A DNA stretch of 64,000 nucleotides from contig NZ_LMAH01000008.1 in NCBI RefSeq assembly GCF_001507335.1, positions 1 to 64,000 on the forward strand. Reading direction: 5' to 3'. The notes under the pieces are model-generated. The model searched no databases, was not told where the DNA came from, and worked only from the letters and a program-made list of their open reading frames with translations. Position 1 is the stretch's first letter; each line of letters starts with the position of its first letter. A program made the position numbers and the translations under genes. Below, piece by piece: positions 29,515-39,551 of the stretch. Source of the stretch: Chryseobacterium sp. JAH. GTDB lineage: Bacteria; Bacteroidota; Bacteroidia; Flavobacteriales; Weeksellaceae.

Positions 29515-29546
29515 ATAAGGCTTTAGAAATTTTTCTAAAGCCTTAT
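29515..29546. terminator. Bidirectional terminator hairpin of the met regulon
   Basis: A perfect 15-bp stem (29515-29529 with 29532-29546) lies 22 bases after metF and overlaps the stop codon of the convergent gene at 29543. T runs are short, so efficiency is uncertain. Confidence 0.7.
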
Positions 29547-30034
29547 TGTTTATATTCAATTTGATATTGAATCAATTGATCAAAAACACTTTTAGTTGTC
29601 GGTTTCGAAGAATTGGTATTAAAAATGAACATTCCGCTGTCGATATTAAAAAAGTATTTTTTTGTATCGTCGCTTACCGAAAACCATTTCAACAGACCAT
29701 TTACAAGATTGATATCTTCCCATTTTATTGAAGATTCATCTAAATTGAATGTATAAGGATTTTGATTTAAAGTATCTCTGAAAATTATTTTTCTGTCTTC
29801 TACATAAATAATTCCGCTTCCCTGAAATGCTTTTAATTTAAAGAATTCATTTTGAGTGTTTCCCATATTATATCGAACAAAAGCATGATATTCGGGAGTA
29901 CCTATTTGCTCCAAAAGAACTTTCTGTTTTTTCTTTCTGCTTTGTGCGGCTAGATAAGCAATCAGAAAAATAATTGCGGGGATTGATAGCAGAAAAATAA
30001 AAAATAGGATAATGACAAAAATTAATGATTCCAT
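29543..30034 (-). CDS. Membrane-anchored hypothetical protein
   Basis: A 163-residue protein with one N-terminal membrane helix (residues 4-29, LIFVIILFFIFLLSIPAIIFLIA is its core), a Lys-rich stop-transfer (SRKKKQK), then a soluble beta-rich domain with GSGIIYVEDRKIIFRDTLN. No family recognised. Its start lies 18 bases downstream of the stop of the next gene on the same strand (30052-31206), so they may share a transcript. Confidence 0.75.
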   Translation of the reverse strand: MESLIFVIILFFIFLLSIPAIIFLIAYLAAQSRKKKQKVLLEQIGTPEYHAFVRYNMGNTQNEFFKLKAFQGSGIIYVEDRKIIFRDTLNQNPYTFNLDESSIKWEDINLVNGLLKWFSVSDDTKKYFFNIDSGMFIFNTNSSKPTTKSVFDQLIQYQIEYKQ

Positions 30035-30051
30035 GATTTGGTTTTTTAAAT

Positions 30052-31206
30052 TTAAATTGAAGGATGCTTCTCAAATTCTTTTGTGCGGTCAAATAAATAT
30101 CGGTAGGTTGCCAGTTTCCTTGTCACTTCTGTCTCCAAATGTTTTGCCAAGCCTAGCATTTTCGGGTTGAAATCGCCAATCCACTGCATTTCAAAATCCT
30201 CAAATTTTGTCGCCACACGGAAATGATTGGCAGCTTCCACGATGAGGTAGCCTTCTACGCCTTTATTTTGCCACTCCGGAAGAACTCCAAAAATTAAACC
30301 AACAAACTTAGAATTATGTTTAAAAGTTTTATAATATAGAAATTTCAGTTTGTCGACAAGTCCAAATTTCCCATTCAAATACTTAAACCATTGATTGAGA
30401 TCCGGGATATTGATCCACATCGCAATAGGATTTCCACTTTCGTAGGCAAACCATGCGATATGCTCGTTCATTACAGGTTTCATCGTGTTGAAAAGTCTTT
30501 TAACGTCATTCAGAGACATTTGTTTTCCGCCGCCGTGGCTCTCCCATGATTTATTGTAAATGGTATAAAAATCTTCGGCAAATTTATCCATATTGTTTTT
30601 TGTGACCCGTTTTGAAGAAAAATTTTCATTTTTAGAATGCTTAGCGTGCATGAGATTGAAAATTCTCGAAGTAGGAGCATGCGCTTTTCTGCTGAAACAT
30701 AATTGATTGTAGTAAATTTCAAATCCGTAATTCTCAAAAAGAGCCTGATAATATGGGAAGTTATAATTCATTCCGTACAAAGGTTCTGAAAAACCTTCAA
30801 TCAATACGCCCCAAAATTTATCGCGTTCTCCGAAATTTATTGAGCCGTCCATTGCTTCCATTCCTTTTTCCTGAAGCCAGGTTTTGCAGTGGTCAAAAAT
30901 GAAATTGGCCGTTTCCTGATCATTGATACAATCGAAGAAACCAATACCTCCCGTTGGCTGTTTTTCGATGTATTGTTCGTTAACAAAAACGGCAACTTTT
31001 CCTACAGTTTTGCCTTCTTTATTTTTAAACAAAAACCTTTTGCTTTCACCATTGGCAAAACATTTGTTTTTATTGTCATCAAAAACAGTTTCAATATCTT
31101 TGTCTAAAGGCCGAATATACGCTACGTCATCCTTGTAAAGTCTGGCAGGAAACTCCAGAAATTCTTTTTTTTGTGCACTACTCAGTACTTCTTCAACAAT
31201 GACCAT
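30052..31206 (-). CDS. Double-GNAT-like protein (YghO-like), divergent from folE
   Basis: A 384-residue soluble protein. The N-terminal half reads EFLEFPARLYKDDVAYIRPLD, GKTVGKVAVFVN and GIGFFDCINDQETANFIFDHC, a degenerate GNAT-like fold, and the C-terminal half has VGLIFGVLPEWQNKGVEGYL, where QNKGVEG stands for the acetyl-CoA loop. It resembles E. coli YghO-type proteins. Relatives are sometimes called GTP cyclohydrolase only because they lie beside folE, as here; nothing in the sequence supports that name. Function unknown. Confidence 0.75.
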   Translation of the reverse strand: MVIVEEVLSSAQKKEFLEFPARLYKDDVAYIRPLDKDIETVFDDNKNKCFANGESKRFLFKNKEGKTVGKVAVFVNEQYIEKQPTGGIGFFDCINDQETANFIFDHCKTWLQEKGMEAMDGSINFGERDKFWGVLIEGFSEPLYGMNYNFPYYQALFENYGFEIYYNQLCFSRKAHAPTSRIFNLMHAKHSKNENFSSKRVTKNNMDKFAEDFYTIYNKSWESHGGGKQMSLNDVKRLFNTMKPVMNEHIAWFAYESGNPIAMWINIPDLNQWFKYLNGKFGLVDKLKFLYYKTFKHNSKFVGLIFGVLPEWQNKGVEGYLIVEAANHFRVATKFEDFEMQWIGDFNPKMLGLAKHLETEVTRKLATYRYLFDRTKEFEKHPSI

Positions 31207-31281
31207 AACTTGTAAGACTATAAAGATGTGAAACGTAATTTAAATTTGAGCTAAATTAAAATATAGAATTAATTTTATCCG

Positions 31282-31289
31282 TATTTTTG
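31282..31289 (+). promoter_or_regulatory. Probable -7 promoter element for folE
   Basis: TATTTTTG matches TAnnTTTG, 17 bases before the folE ATG, so the leader would be very short. Confidence 0.5.
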
Positions 31290-31306
31290 TTGCAAAATAA
31301 ATAAAA

Positions 31307-31975
31307 ATGGTTGATTTTACCGATAACGATGATGATATTTTCACTGGAAAAGAGCATACGCCGATTCGTGAAGATGCTTTTGAGAAATCACCACAGGAAA
31401 AAATAGAAAAAATTACTCAGCTTTTTGGGGAAATCATGGAAACGTTAGGTCTTGATATGACTGATGATTCTTTGAAAGATTCACCAAAACGTGTTGCTAA
31501 AATGTATGTTAATGAAATTTTCGGAGGACTTCTTCCTGAAAATAAACCGGGAATTTCTACATTTTCAAATAAATACAAATACCGCCAGATGTTGGTGGAA
31601 AAAGATATAACGGTTTATTCTTTCTGTGAACACCACTTTCTACCAATCATCGGAAGAGCACATGTTGCCTATATTTCTAGCGGTGATGTAATCGGACTTT
31701 CTAAGATCAATAGAATTGTCGATTATTACGCAAAAAGACCGCAGGTTCAGGAAAGGTTGACGATGCAGATTGTAGATGCATTAAAAGATGCTTTAGGAAC
31801 TCAAAATGTTGCGTGTATCATTGATGCAAAACACCTTTGCGTAAACTGCAGAGGAATTAAAGACACTGCAAGTTCAACAATTACTGCCGAATTGAGTGGT
31901 ATTTTTAGAACCAATCCGATTACCAGACAGGAATTCCTTCATTATGTGGGAAGTCATGCAAAACTTGATTATTAA
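31307..31975 (+). CDS. folE: GTP cyclohydrolase I (FolE)
   Basis: First step of tetrahydrofolate synthesis from GTP. The active site motifs are clear: DSPKRVAKMYVNEIFGGL, YSFCEHHFLPIIGRAHVAYI with the zinc Cys and His, VIGLSKINRIVDYYAKRPQVQERLT, and AKHLCVNCRGIKDTAS with the second zinc Cys. Length is 222 residues, typical. It supplies the folate cofactor for the nearby MetH and MetF. Confidence 0.97.
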   Translation: MVDFTDNDDDIFTGKEHTPIREDAFEKSPQEKIEKITQLFGEIMETLGLDMTDDSLKDSPKRVAKMYVNEIFGGLLPENKPGISTFSNKYKYRQMLVEKDITVYSFCEHHFLPIIGRAHVAYISSGDVIGLSKINRIVDYYAKRPQVQERLTMQIVDALKDALGTQNVACIIDAKHLCVNCRGIKDTASSTITAELSGIFRTNPITRQEFLHYVGSHAKLDY

Positions 31976-32106
31976 AAATTTAGAAATGATAAAATTTAAA
32001 AAAGTCTCAGATCAGATATTCATCACAACCATTATTTGTTGTGACATAATTTGTTTTAGCTAATTTTTAAATATTATAATCATTCAATCTTTTAATTAAA
32101 AAATAA

Positions 32107-33573
32107 ATGCAACTAAAAATATATAATTCGCTAACGGCGGAAAAAGAAATATTTACTCCAATTTTAGAAGGAAACGTCGGGATGTACGTTTGTGGACCGA
32201 CGGTTTACAGCAATGTGCATTTGGGAAATGTGCGTACTTTCCTTTCTTTCGATTTTATCTACCGAAGCTTAATGCATTTAGGCTATAAAGTAAGATACGT
32301 AAGGAATATTACTGATGCAGGTCATCTTACTGACGATGGAGATGTCAACAACGACCGTTTTGTAAAGCAGACCCGTCTCGAAAAATTAGAACCGATGGAA
32401 ATCGTTCAAAAATACACGGTCGATTTTCATAAAGTTCTGGAAATGTTTAATCTGCTTCCTCCGAATATTGAGCCTACGGCAACCGGTCACATTGTTGAAC
32501 AGATCGAATTGACTCAAAAATTAATTGAAAAAGGTTTTGCTTACGAAAGCAACGGTTCAGTTTATTTTGATGTTTTAGAATACAATAAGAGAGGCCTGAA
32601 TTACGGTGAACTTTCAAAACGAAATATCGAAGAACTTTTTGCCAATACAAGAGATTTAGACGGTCAGGGTGAAAAGAAAAACCCACAGGATTTTGCGTTG
32701 TGGAAAAAAGCTTCGCCGGCACACATTATGCGTTGGAATTCTCCCTGGGGTGAAGGTTTCCCTGGATGGCATCTTGAATGTACTGCAATGAGCACGAAAT
32801 ATTTAGGAGATAAATTCGATATCCACGGAGGTGGAATGGATTTGAAATTTCCACACCATGAGTGTGAAATTGCACAAGGGAAAGCTTGCAATGATGTAGA
32901 GCCAGTGAACTACTGGATGCACGCCAATATGCTGACCATGAATTCTCAGCGTATGAGCAAATCGACTGGAAATTATATCTTACCTAAACAATTGGTTTCA
33001 GGTGAAAACGATTTCTTCGAAAAACCTTTTCATCCTACAATAGTGCGTTTTTGCTTTCTGCAGGCGCATTACAGAAGTGTTTTAGATATTTCTAATGATG
33101 CAATGTTGGCAAGTGAAAAAGGTTTCACAAGATTGATGGAAGCGGTAAAAGTTTTAAATTCAATCACACCAAATGACCAAAAAGAATCCGGTTTTAATCT
33201 TAAAGAATGGAAAACCAAAGCATATGATGCTTTGACGGATGATTTCAACTCCCCGGTTTTAATTGCTCATTTATTTGAAGCAGTGAAATTTATTTTTGCT
33301 TTAAAAGATGAAAAAGAAACGGTTTCAACAGAGGATTTAGCAGATTTAAAATCAACTTTAAATGCTTTAATATTCGATGTTTTGGGTCTTCAGGCCATTG
33401 AAGAAAATAATAATGAAAAACTGGATCAGACATTACAGGTTTTAATTGAGTTGAGAAATCAGGCTAGAAAATCTAAAAACTTTGAACTTTCAGACCAGAT
33501 CAGAGATAAACTTTTGGCTGAAGGCATTGAGCTTAAAGATGGTAGAGACGGAACTTCTTACGTTTTGAACTAA
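32107..33573 (+). CDS. cysS: Cysteinyl-tRNA synthetase (CysS)
   Basis: Class I synthetase that charges tRNA-Cys. It has the HIGH motif as VHLGNVRTF after VCGPTVYSN (zinc Cys), [14 protein letters not shown] (second zinc Cys), [18 protein letters not shown] (zinc His), and the KMSKS loop as [13 protein letters not shown]-type helical C-terminus follows. Length is 488 residues, usual. A 7-bp hairpin (32023-32044) lies in the gap behind folE. Confidence 0.97.
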   Translation: MQLKIYNSLTAEKEIFTPILEGNVGMYVCGPTVYSNVHLGNVRTFLSFDFIYRSLMHLGYKVRYVRNITDAGHLTDDGDVNNDRFVKQTRLEKLEPMEIVQKYTVDFHKVLEMFNLLPPNIEPTATGHIVEQIELTQKLIEKGFAYESNGSVYFDVLEYNKRGLNYGELSKRNIEELFANTRDLDGQGEKKNPQDFALWKKASPAHIMRWNSPWGEGFPGWHLECTAMSTKYLGDKFDIHGGGMDLKFPHHECEIAQGKACNDVEPVNYWMHANMLTMNSQRMSKSTGNYILPKQLVSGENDFFEKPFHPTIVRFCFLQAHYRSVLDISNDAMLASEKGFTRLMEAVKVLNSITPNDQKESGFNLKEWKTKAYDALTDDFNSPVLIAHLFEAVKFIFALKDEKETVSTEDLADLKSTLNALIFDVLGLQAIEENNNEKLDQTLQVLIELRNQARKSKNFELSDQIRDKLLAEGIELKDGRDGTSYVLN

Positions 33574-33595
33574 GAAAGTTTTAAAAAAAATATCT

Positions 33596-33671
33596 CTCTC
33601 GGATTTTAAAGATTTCGCAGATTTTCAACTATAATCTCTGCTCGATCCTTAAAATTTGGGAGAGTTTTTTT
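33596..33671 (+). terminator. Terminator of cysS
   Basis: CTCTC at 33596-33600 and the following bases pair with 33645-33664 in a long imperfect stem ending in GGGAGAG, followed by seven T (33665-33671). Confidence 0.65.
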
Positions 33672-33776
33672 ATGCGTTAAATTGTAGGGAAATTTTTTAG
33701 GAATAATTTTTAAAAACAATTTGAAAAATGTTTAACTTAGTAAGACTAAAACATTTACAAACCAAAAATACTACAT

Positions 33777-34940
33777 ATGAAAAAACATTTATTCCCTATT
33801 CTGCTATTGTTACTTGGGAACACAATCAGTGCACAGCAGGATTTTTTTGCACTTGCAGGTAAAGATTCACCAAGAATTGAGTTCAATGATTTCCGTACGA
33901 TGAACGCTGACGGAACTTCCGGGCAAAGTATTTTCGGGGTTTCTTCCGAAGCAAAAGTAATTTCGCAGTCAAGAAAAACTCCTGTTACTGAAGATAAAAC
34001 TTCCTACAATCACGCACAGTCAATGACGTTAGCAGCTTTGGCTTATGATTCATCTGGTGATAATTTGGTGTATATGCCTATGTTTTCATCCAATATTTAT
34101 GTTTTGAATCAGAAAACAAAAGAAATTACCTTGGTTGAAAATACTGTTGCACGGGTAACGTCATGTGACATCAATTCACATATCACAAGAATGACGACAG
34201 CTTACGATGGTAATGTGTATGCCATCAACAATTCGGGTACCCAATTTATTCAAATCAGTAAAAAGAACAATCAATATGTTGTGAATGATCTTGGAATTGT
34301 CAAAGATGATACAGCAAATGGAAAGAATTCTTTCACGGCCATTGAGAGTGGTTTCGGCGGAGATATGATTGCCGATGGAGAGAATAATTTCTACGTTTTT
34401 GCAACATCAGGTAATGTTTTTAAAGTTACAACGAAAGAATTAAAAGCGAAATTTATTGGAAAAATATCGGGTCTTCCTGACAATTATTCTGTAAACGGAG
34501 CAGCGGTAAATTCAAAAGGAAACGTAGCGATTGCAAGTGCAAAAGGGGCCTCAATGTATGAAGTGAGTCTGGATAATCTTGAAGCGAAGCAACTTCCAGG
34601 AGAGAGCAATTTACATATTTACGATTTGGCAAGTAAGTATTTTGTCAATGACAGAGCAGCTTCTGTAAGTGTTTTTGTAAATCTTGATATATACCCTACA
34701 AAGGTTGACGAAGGTTTTATCTATGTGAAGGTTAATGATAAAAATTTAAAAAATAATCTGAAGCTGAATGTATTTGATCTTTCCGGAAAGACCACAATGA
34801 CGCAAAGATTGTCTGTAAAAGATGGCGTTTTGAACCAACAGATCTATCTGAAAAATCTGATAAGCGGCTCATACATTGTAAATATTACAGATGAATCGGG
34901 TAAAACCTTGCTAAGTAAAAAAATTCTTTTGACAGAATAA
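33777..34940 (+). CDS. T9SS-secreted protein with type A sorting domain
   Basis: A 387-residue exported protein: signal peptide (KKHLFPILLLLLGNTISAQ), a beta-propeller-like middle with repeated Asp-Gly and aromatic strand motifs (YMPMFSSNIYVLNQKTKEI, TAYDGNVYAINNSG, MIADGENNFYVFATSG), and a C-terminal domain of about 75 residues (LDIYPTKVDEGFIYVKV, LNVFDLSGKTTMTQRL, LISGSYIVNITDESGKTL). The last fits the type A sorting signal that directs proteins through the type IX secretion system. The role of the cargo is unknown. Confidence 0.85.
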   Translation: MKKHLFPILLLLLGNTISAQQDFFALAGKDSPRIEFNDFRTMNADGTSGQSIFGVSSEAKVISQSRKTPVTEDKTSYNHAQSMTLAALAYDSSGDNLVYMPMFSSNIYVLNQKTKEITLVENTVARVTSCDINSHITRMTTAYDGNVYAINNSGTQFIQISKKNNQYVVNDLGIVKDDTANGKNSFTAIESGFGGDMIADGENNFYVFATSGNVFKVTTKELKAKFIGKISGLPDNYSVNGAAVNSKGNVAIASAKGASMYEVSLDNLEAKQLPGESNLHIYDLASKYFVNDRAASVSVFVNLDIYPTKVDEGFIYVKVNDKNLKNNLKLNVFDLSGKTTMTQRLSVKDGVLNQQIYLKNLISGSYIVNITDESGKTLLSKKILLTE

Positions 34941-34967
34941 ATATGATTTTTTTTATGATTAGAACAG

Positions 34968-34997
34968 CCTTTTTTCAATTTTGAAGAAAGGTTTTTT
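34968..34997 (+). terminator. Terminator after the T9SS cargo gene
   Basis: An 11-bp stem (34968-34978 with 34981-34991, one wobble pair) and six T. It lies 27 bases after the stop codon. Confidence 0.85.
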
Positions 34998-35068
34998 AAT
35001 GATTATTTGACACTGTAACGGTTTGTTTTTCAATTTTAAAACCTTATTTTTATCAAAAAAATAGGTAG

Positions 35069-37720
35069 ATGAAATTATATTTTAACGTTGACTATCGTAC
35101 AAATGCTGGAGAAAACCTGCAGTTGGCAATTGATGAGGGTGGACATCCGTCTAAGATTCATTCCATGTTTTATACAGATGACGGTTCTTGGAAATGTGAG
35201 GTAGATTATTTTTCAAAAGCGATTTTATATCATTATCAGCTGGTTGACGAGCATAATAAAGTTTTAAGAAAGGAATTTGTTTCGCATCATCTTAATTTTC
35301 CACATAATTATAAAGAGTTTTTGGTTTTCGATCAGTGGAATAATAAGAATTTTCCCGAAAATTATCTCAACAATAAAATATTTCATAACAAACTTAATCA
35401 GTTTGCTCCCCAAAAATTATCTGTACTCAAAAAGCACAGCCATTTATTCAGAATTGAAGCGCCTTTGTATAATTCAAACTGGGAGATAGTTTTGCTCGGA
35501 AACGTTGAGTCTTTAGGAAACTGGGATTACGGAAAAGCTATACCTCTTACCCAAACTGACTTTGGGATTTGGGAAACCTCTGTGGAAATCTCTGAAAATA
35601 TTCTGATTCAGTATAAATATGCTATTTTTGATAAGGCTGCTGGTAAGTTAATTGATGTTGAAAGCGGAGAAAACAGGCACATTACTCCAAATCTTCAGAA
35701 AGATGTTTTGCAAATTTCTGCAGACCACTATTTTAAATTTAAGTCTTACCAAATGTACCACGATGCTGGAGTCGCAGTTCCTGTTTTCTCATTACGAAGC
35801 GAGGATGGTTTTGGTGTAGGTGAGTTTTCTGATTTAAAGAAACTCGCAGACTGGACGAATGAAGCATCATTAGGAATTATTCAGATTCTGCCGATAAATG
35901 ATACAACTGCCAATTATTCTTGGACGGATTCTTATCCGTACGCTGCAGTTTCAGTTTATGCCTTGCATCCTCAATATATTTCGATATTAAATTTAGATTA
36001 CGATTTACCGAAGGGTTTAGTTGATGAATTTGAAGATGAAAAAACAGAATTGAATTCGCTGGAGTTAATTGATTACGAAAAGATGATTTCTGCCAAATGG
36101 AAGTATCTGAAGGCAGTTTTTAATCTTGAAAAGGAAAAGATTTATAAAGACAGAAATTTTAAGAAATTCATTAAAGACAATGAAACGTGGCTATTACCTT
36201 ACTCTGCATTTTGTGTTTTAAGAGATAAATATAAAACGCCCAATTTTAATGAATGGAAAACCCATAAAAAATACATTGCCGGGAAGATTGCTCCTTTTTT
36301 CTCTGCTAAAAGTAAAGATTACGATAGTTCAATGCTTCATGCATGGGTGCAGTTTCAGCTAAGTAAACAGTTGAAAGATGCGGTCGACTATATTCATAGT
36401 TTAGGAGTTTCTTTGAAGGGAGATTTGCCAATAGGTATTTACAGACATTCTGTAGAAGCATGGACGGAACCTGAATTATTTGGGATGGATTTCCAGGCAG
36501 GTGCACCGCCGGATCAGTTTACGGATCTTGGGCAGAACTGGGAATTTCCAACTTACAATTGGGAAGCGATGAAGGCAGATGATTACCAGTGGTGGAAAAA
36601 CAGGTTCAAAGCTTTAGAGCAGTATTTTGACGCGATGAGAATCGATCATATCCTCGGATTTTTTAGAATCTGGAGAATGCCGATTTCTGCTACACAAGGA
36701 ATTTTGGGATATTTTTATCCTGCTGTTCCTATCGTTTTGGAGGAATTCAACGCTAGACATATTCCTTTTAATTTTGACAGGTATTGCAAGCCTTTTATAA
36801 CTGATTTGATTCTTTGGAGATATTTCGGTGAACAGAGTAATAAGGCATTAGATTTCTTAAATAATAATCACAACGGTACTTATTCTTTTAAGGAAGAATT
36901 TGATACACAAAGAAAACTTTCAGAATATTTTAAGAAAAGACCGGCCGGTTCTATTGAAGAACAACTGATTGCTCTTTGTGCAAATGTTTTGTTTTTAACA
37001 GAAGTGCGAGACGGGCAGACTGTTTATCATCCAAGATTTAATGCTTTCAAAACAGAATCGTATCAAAATTTATCAGATTGGGAAAAGAAAGCAATCTATG
37101 AACTGTATCACGATTATTTCTTTAAAAGGCAGGATTACCTCTGGAAAGAAAAAGCCATGGAAAAGCTTCCTGTCATTCTAAACGCTACAAAAATGCTGAT
37201 TTGCGGAGAAGATTTAGGAATGGTTCCCGATTGTGTGCCTGAAGTGATGGATGAGTTGGCAATCGTTGCCCTCAAGGTTCAGAGAATGCCGTCAGAACAA
37301 ATTCCTTTTTATAATCCCAAAAATGCAGCTTATCTGAATGTGGTAACAGCTTCTTCACACGACAGTTCAACACTGCGTCAATGGTGGAAGGAAGATTCAC
37401 AACTTACACAGCAGTACTTTAATCAGCAGCTTATGCAGTATGGAAGAGTTACAGAAAATTTGGAACCTCATTTGGCAGAAATTATTATGAAACAGCATTT
37501 GTACAACGATGCGATGCTCGCTGTTTTTCCTATTCAGGAATTTCTTGCTACGGATGCGGAGCTTACGAATGACAGTATAGATCATGAACGAATTAATAAT
37601 CCTGCAGTGTTTCCGCATTATTGGCGATACAGAATGCATTTAAATGTTGAAAAATTAACGGAAAACACAAGCTTTAATCAAAAAATTTCAGATTGGGTTA
37701 AAGACAGTGGAAGGATTTAG
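35069..37720 (+). CDS. malQ: 4-Alpha-glucanotransferase, DPE2-like (GH77 with CBM20 domains)
   Basis: An 883-residue amylomaltase that transfers glucan units. Two starch-binding CBM20-type domains come first (about 1-100 and 128-230; the second shows LLGNVESLGNWDYGKAIPL), followed by the GH77 barrel: VPVFSLRSEDGFGVGEFSDL, GAPPDQFTDLGQNWEFPTYN, MRIDHILGFFRIW with the nucleophile Asp, LICGEDLGMVPDCVP with the acid Glu, and ASSHDSSTLRQWW. This layout is the long, plant DPE2-like type rather than the short MalQ. Cytosolic, monocistronic between two terminators. Confidence 0.95.
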   Translation: MKLYFNVDYRTNAGENLQLAIDEGGHPSKIHSMFYTDDGSWKCEVDYFSKAILYHYQLVDEHNKVLRKEFVSHHLNFPHNYKEFLVFDQWNNKNFPENYLNNKIFHNKLNQFAPQKLSVLKKHSHLFRIEAPLYNSNWEIVLLGNVESLGNWDYGKAIPLTQTDFGIWETSVEISENILIQYKYAIFDKAAGKLIDVESGENRHITPNLQKDVLQISADHYFKFKSYQMYHDAGVAVPVFSLRSEDGFGVGEFSDLKKLADWTNEASLGIIQILPINDTTANYSWTDSYPYAAVSVYALHPQYISILNLDYDLPKGLVDEFEDEKTELNSLELIDYEKMISAKWKYLKAVFNLEKEKIYKDRNFKKFIKDNETWLLPYSAFCVLRDKYKTPNFNEWKTHKKYIAGKIAPFFSAKSKDYDSSMLHAWVQFQLSKQLKDAVDYIHSLGVSLKGDLPIGIYRHSVEAWTEPELFGMDFQAGAPPDQFTDLGQNWEFPTYNWEAMKADDYQWWKNRFKALEQYFDAMRIDHILGFFRIWRMPISATQGILGYFYPAVPIVLEEFNARHIPFNFDRYCKPFITDLILWRYFGEQSNKALDFLNNNHNGTYSFKEEFDTQRKLSEYFKKRPAGSIEEQLIALCANVLFLTEVRDGQTVYHPRFNAFKTESYQNLSDWEKKAIYELYHDYFFKRQDYLWKEKAMEKLPVILNATKMLICGEDLGMVPDCVPEVMDELAIVALKVQRMPSEQIPFYNPKNAAYLNVVTASSHDSSTLRQWWKEDSQLTQQYFNQQLMQYGRVTENLEPHLAEIIMKQHLYNDAMLAVFPIQEFLATDAELTNDSIDHERINNPAVFPHYWRYRMHLNVEKLTENTSFNQKISDWVKDSGRI

Positions 37721-37765
37721 TGAAAATAATATCATTGATTATCAATGGATTAAATTAATTTGTGG

Positions 37766-37802
37766 AAGAAGTTTTACCTTAGGGTTTAACTTCTTTTTTT
37801 TC
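37766..37802 (+). terminator. Terminator of the glucanotransferase gene
   Basis: AAGAAGTT (37766-37773) pairs with AACTTCTT (37788-37795), followed by a T run to 37801. Confidence 0.75.
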
Positions 37803-37862
37803 TTTACATCCAAAAGACAAGAATGAGAGTTCTGCTATATTAACCAATTAATGATTATAGAA

Positions 37863-38876
37863 ATGAAAAAAATACTTTTGGGATTTGCTTTGACTTTATC
37901 GACTTTGTCGTTTGCTCAGCAATATCCAAATGATGGATACGTTAATGACGGATATGGAGATAATGACGGATATTACTCTGATCAGGATGACGAAAATTAT
38001 TTTCCTGATGACTATTATTACAATTATCCTCAGGATTACTATCCTCAAGATTATTATCAAAGTTATTACAATGATTATAGAAATAGCATCGTTAACATCA
38101 ACTGGAATGTGTTTTTCCAGCAAAACAGATTAAACCGCTGGCAGATCGATCAGATATTATTTCTGAATAATCTTTACTCAAGTTTCTCTGCATGGAATAA
38201 CTTTTACAGATATAATCCAGACAGATGGTATTATGACAGGTTTTATGCAATGGAAAGAATTTTAGGACCAAGAGTGTTTGTTGTTTTCCAAAACAATTAT
38301 TACCGCAGACAAAGCCCGATTGTTTATTTCCAGAATTACAGAAGAACATATTATACGCCAAGATTCAGAGTAATGCCTCGTTACAGAAATGTAAATATCA
38401 ATATTTACAGAGTTGACAGAAGCAGCTTTAGAAGAAACGATAATCCGACTTTAAACGTGGTTAGAAATTCAGGTTTCAGAAATAACAACAATAATAATTC
38501 AGGAGGTTTCAGAAATCAGAACAATGCGGTGAGAGGAAATAATGGTAATCGTGGAGGATTTAGAAATTCAGACAATGGAGACCGAGCTAATAATGGTGGA
38601 GTACGAGGGAACAATGGGAGTAATGGAGTGAGAGGCAATGAAAATGGAGGAGGATTCAGAAATAATAATAACAGAAAATCTGAAGTCGTTACGCCAAGAG
38701 CTTCTACCCCAAGATCTGAAAATAATGGATCCAGAGGAAATGGAGGCTTCAGGTCTCAACAGAGAAGTGAAAGTGCAGGGCCTAGAATTCAAAACAGTTC
38801 GCCAAGACAGGATAACAAGAGAAATGAAGGAAGAGGTTCTGGTGGATTCAGAAACAGTTTAGTAAAAAATAGATAG
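37863..38876 (+). CDS. Exported Tyr-rich / Asn-Gly-Arg-rich low-complexity protein
   Basis: Signal peptide (MKKILLGFALTLSTLSFAQ), then an acidic Asp/Tyr stretch (about 20-75) full of YYPQDYY-type runs, a more ordered middle with NVFFQQNRLNRWQIDQILFLN and WYYDRFYAMERILGPRVFVVF, and a basic Asn/Gly/Arg tail (about 195-335) with repeated GGFRN units. Family not recognised. The tail looks like a disordered or matrix-binding segment. The ATG at 37863 fits the signal peptide better than the one at 37851. Confidence 0.8.
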   Translation: MKKILLGFALTLSTLSFAQQYPNDGYVNDGYGDNDGYYSDQDDENYFPDDYYYNYPQDYYPQDYYQSYYNDYRNSIVNINWNVFFQQNRLNRWQIDQILFLNNLYSSFSAWNNFYRYNPDRWYYDRFYAMERILGPRVFVVFQNNYYRRQSPIVYFQNYRRTYYTPRFRVMPRYRNVNINIYRVDRSSFRRNDNPTLNVVRNSGFRNNNNNNSGGFRNQNNAVRGNNGNRGGFRNSDNGDRANNGGVRGNNGSNGVRGNENGGGFRNNNNRKSEVVTPRASTPRSENNGSRGNGGFRSQQRSESAGPRIQNSSPRQDNKRNEGRGSGGFRNSLVKNR

Positions 38877-38906
38877 TTATTTCATATATTATATTTGAGT
38901 GGTGTG

Positions 38907-38942
38907 GAGATCAGGTTTATTGCCTGGTCTCTTTTTGTTTTT
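38907..38942 (+). terminator. Terminator of the low-complexity protein gene
   Basis: A 9-bp stem, GAGATCAGG (38907-38915) with CCTGGTCTC (38923-38931), one wobble pair, followed by a T-rich tail. Confidence 0.85.
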
Positions 38943-39058
38943 CTCAATTATTTTGTTTTTAACGTAAAAAATTAACAATAATTATAGATTTGGCATTTAA
39001 CTTTCGTTTTAAATGTGTATCAAACAGATATAACAAACCAATTAATTAATTTAAGCAA

Positions 39059-39520
39059 ATGAAAAAATTAGTATTAGCAATAGCGTTTATCGGACTAGGA
39101 AGTTTTGCAATGGCTCAAGATGTTCCACAATATAGAAAAATAAACAGAGAGGAAATGAAGCAGAAGATGCAGCAAAGGGAACAGGAGAGAATGGCCGAGA
39201 TGCAGAAAGAACTTAACCTAAACCAAAGCCAGATAGCCCAAATTAAAGATCTGCACGAGAAGAGAAGATCTGAAATGAAGCATAACTTTGAAAAAAGTAA
39301 AGAGCAGAGACAGGCAAAAATGGAGGCGATGAAAGCGAAAAGAAAGCAGATGGATAATGATATGAAAAAAATTCTTTCTCCGGAGCAGTATGATAAATGG
39401 CAGGCTGGAAGAAAGGCTAAAATGGAAGAAAGAAGAGCAATGTTGAAAGAAAAAGGTGTAAAAGGTGACAGAAAAATGAGACATGGTTTGAAGCCGGCGA
39501 CCCAATCCCAAATAAACTGA
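39059..39520 (+). CDS. Exported Spy/CpxP-like helical protein
   Basis: A 153-residue secreted protein with signal peptide (KKLVLAIAFIGLGSFAMAQ) and a long, highly charged helical body rich in Lys, Glu, Met and Gln. LNLNQSQIAQIKDLHEKRRSEM and ILSPEQYDKWQAGRKAKM fit the LTxxQ-type motif of Spy/CpxP periplasmic chaperones. The high Met content could fit metal binding. Monocistronic with its own terminator. Confidence 0.8.
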   Translation: MKKLVLAIAFIGLGSFAMAQDVPQYRKINREEMKQKMQQREQERMAEMQKELNLNQSQIAQIKDLHEKRRSEMKHNFEKSKEQRQAKMEAMKAKRKQMDNDMKKILSPEQYDKWQAGRKAKMEERRAMLKEKGVKGDRKMRHGLKPATQSQIN

Positions 39521-39551
39521 TAGTTTATAATTTTGATTTTTTAATGTTAGG

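Noticed and set aside
30052-31206. Call as GTP cyclohydrolase
   Set aside because: No zinc or GTP motifs; only the neighbouring folE would explain the name.
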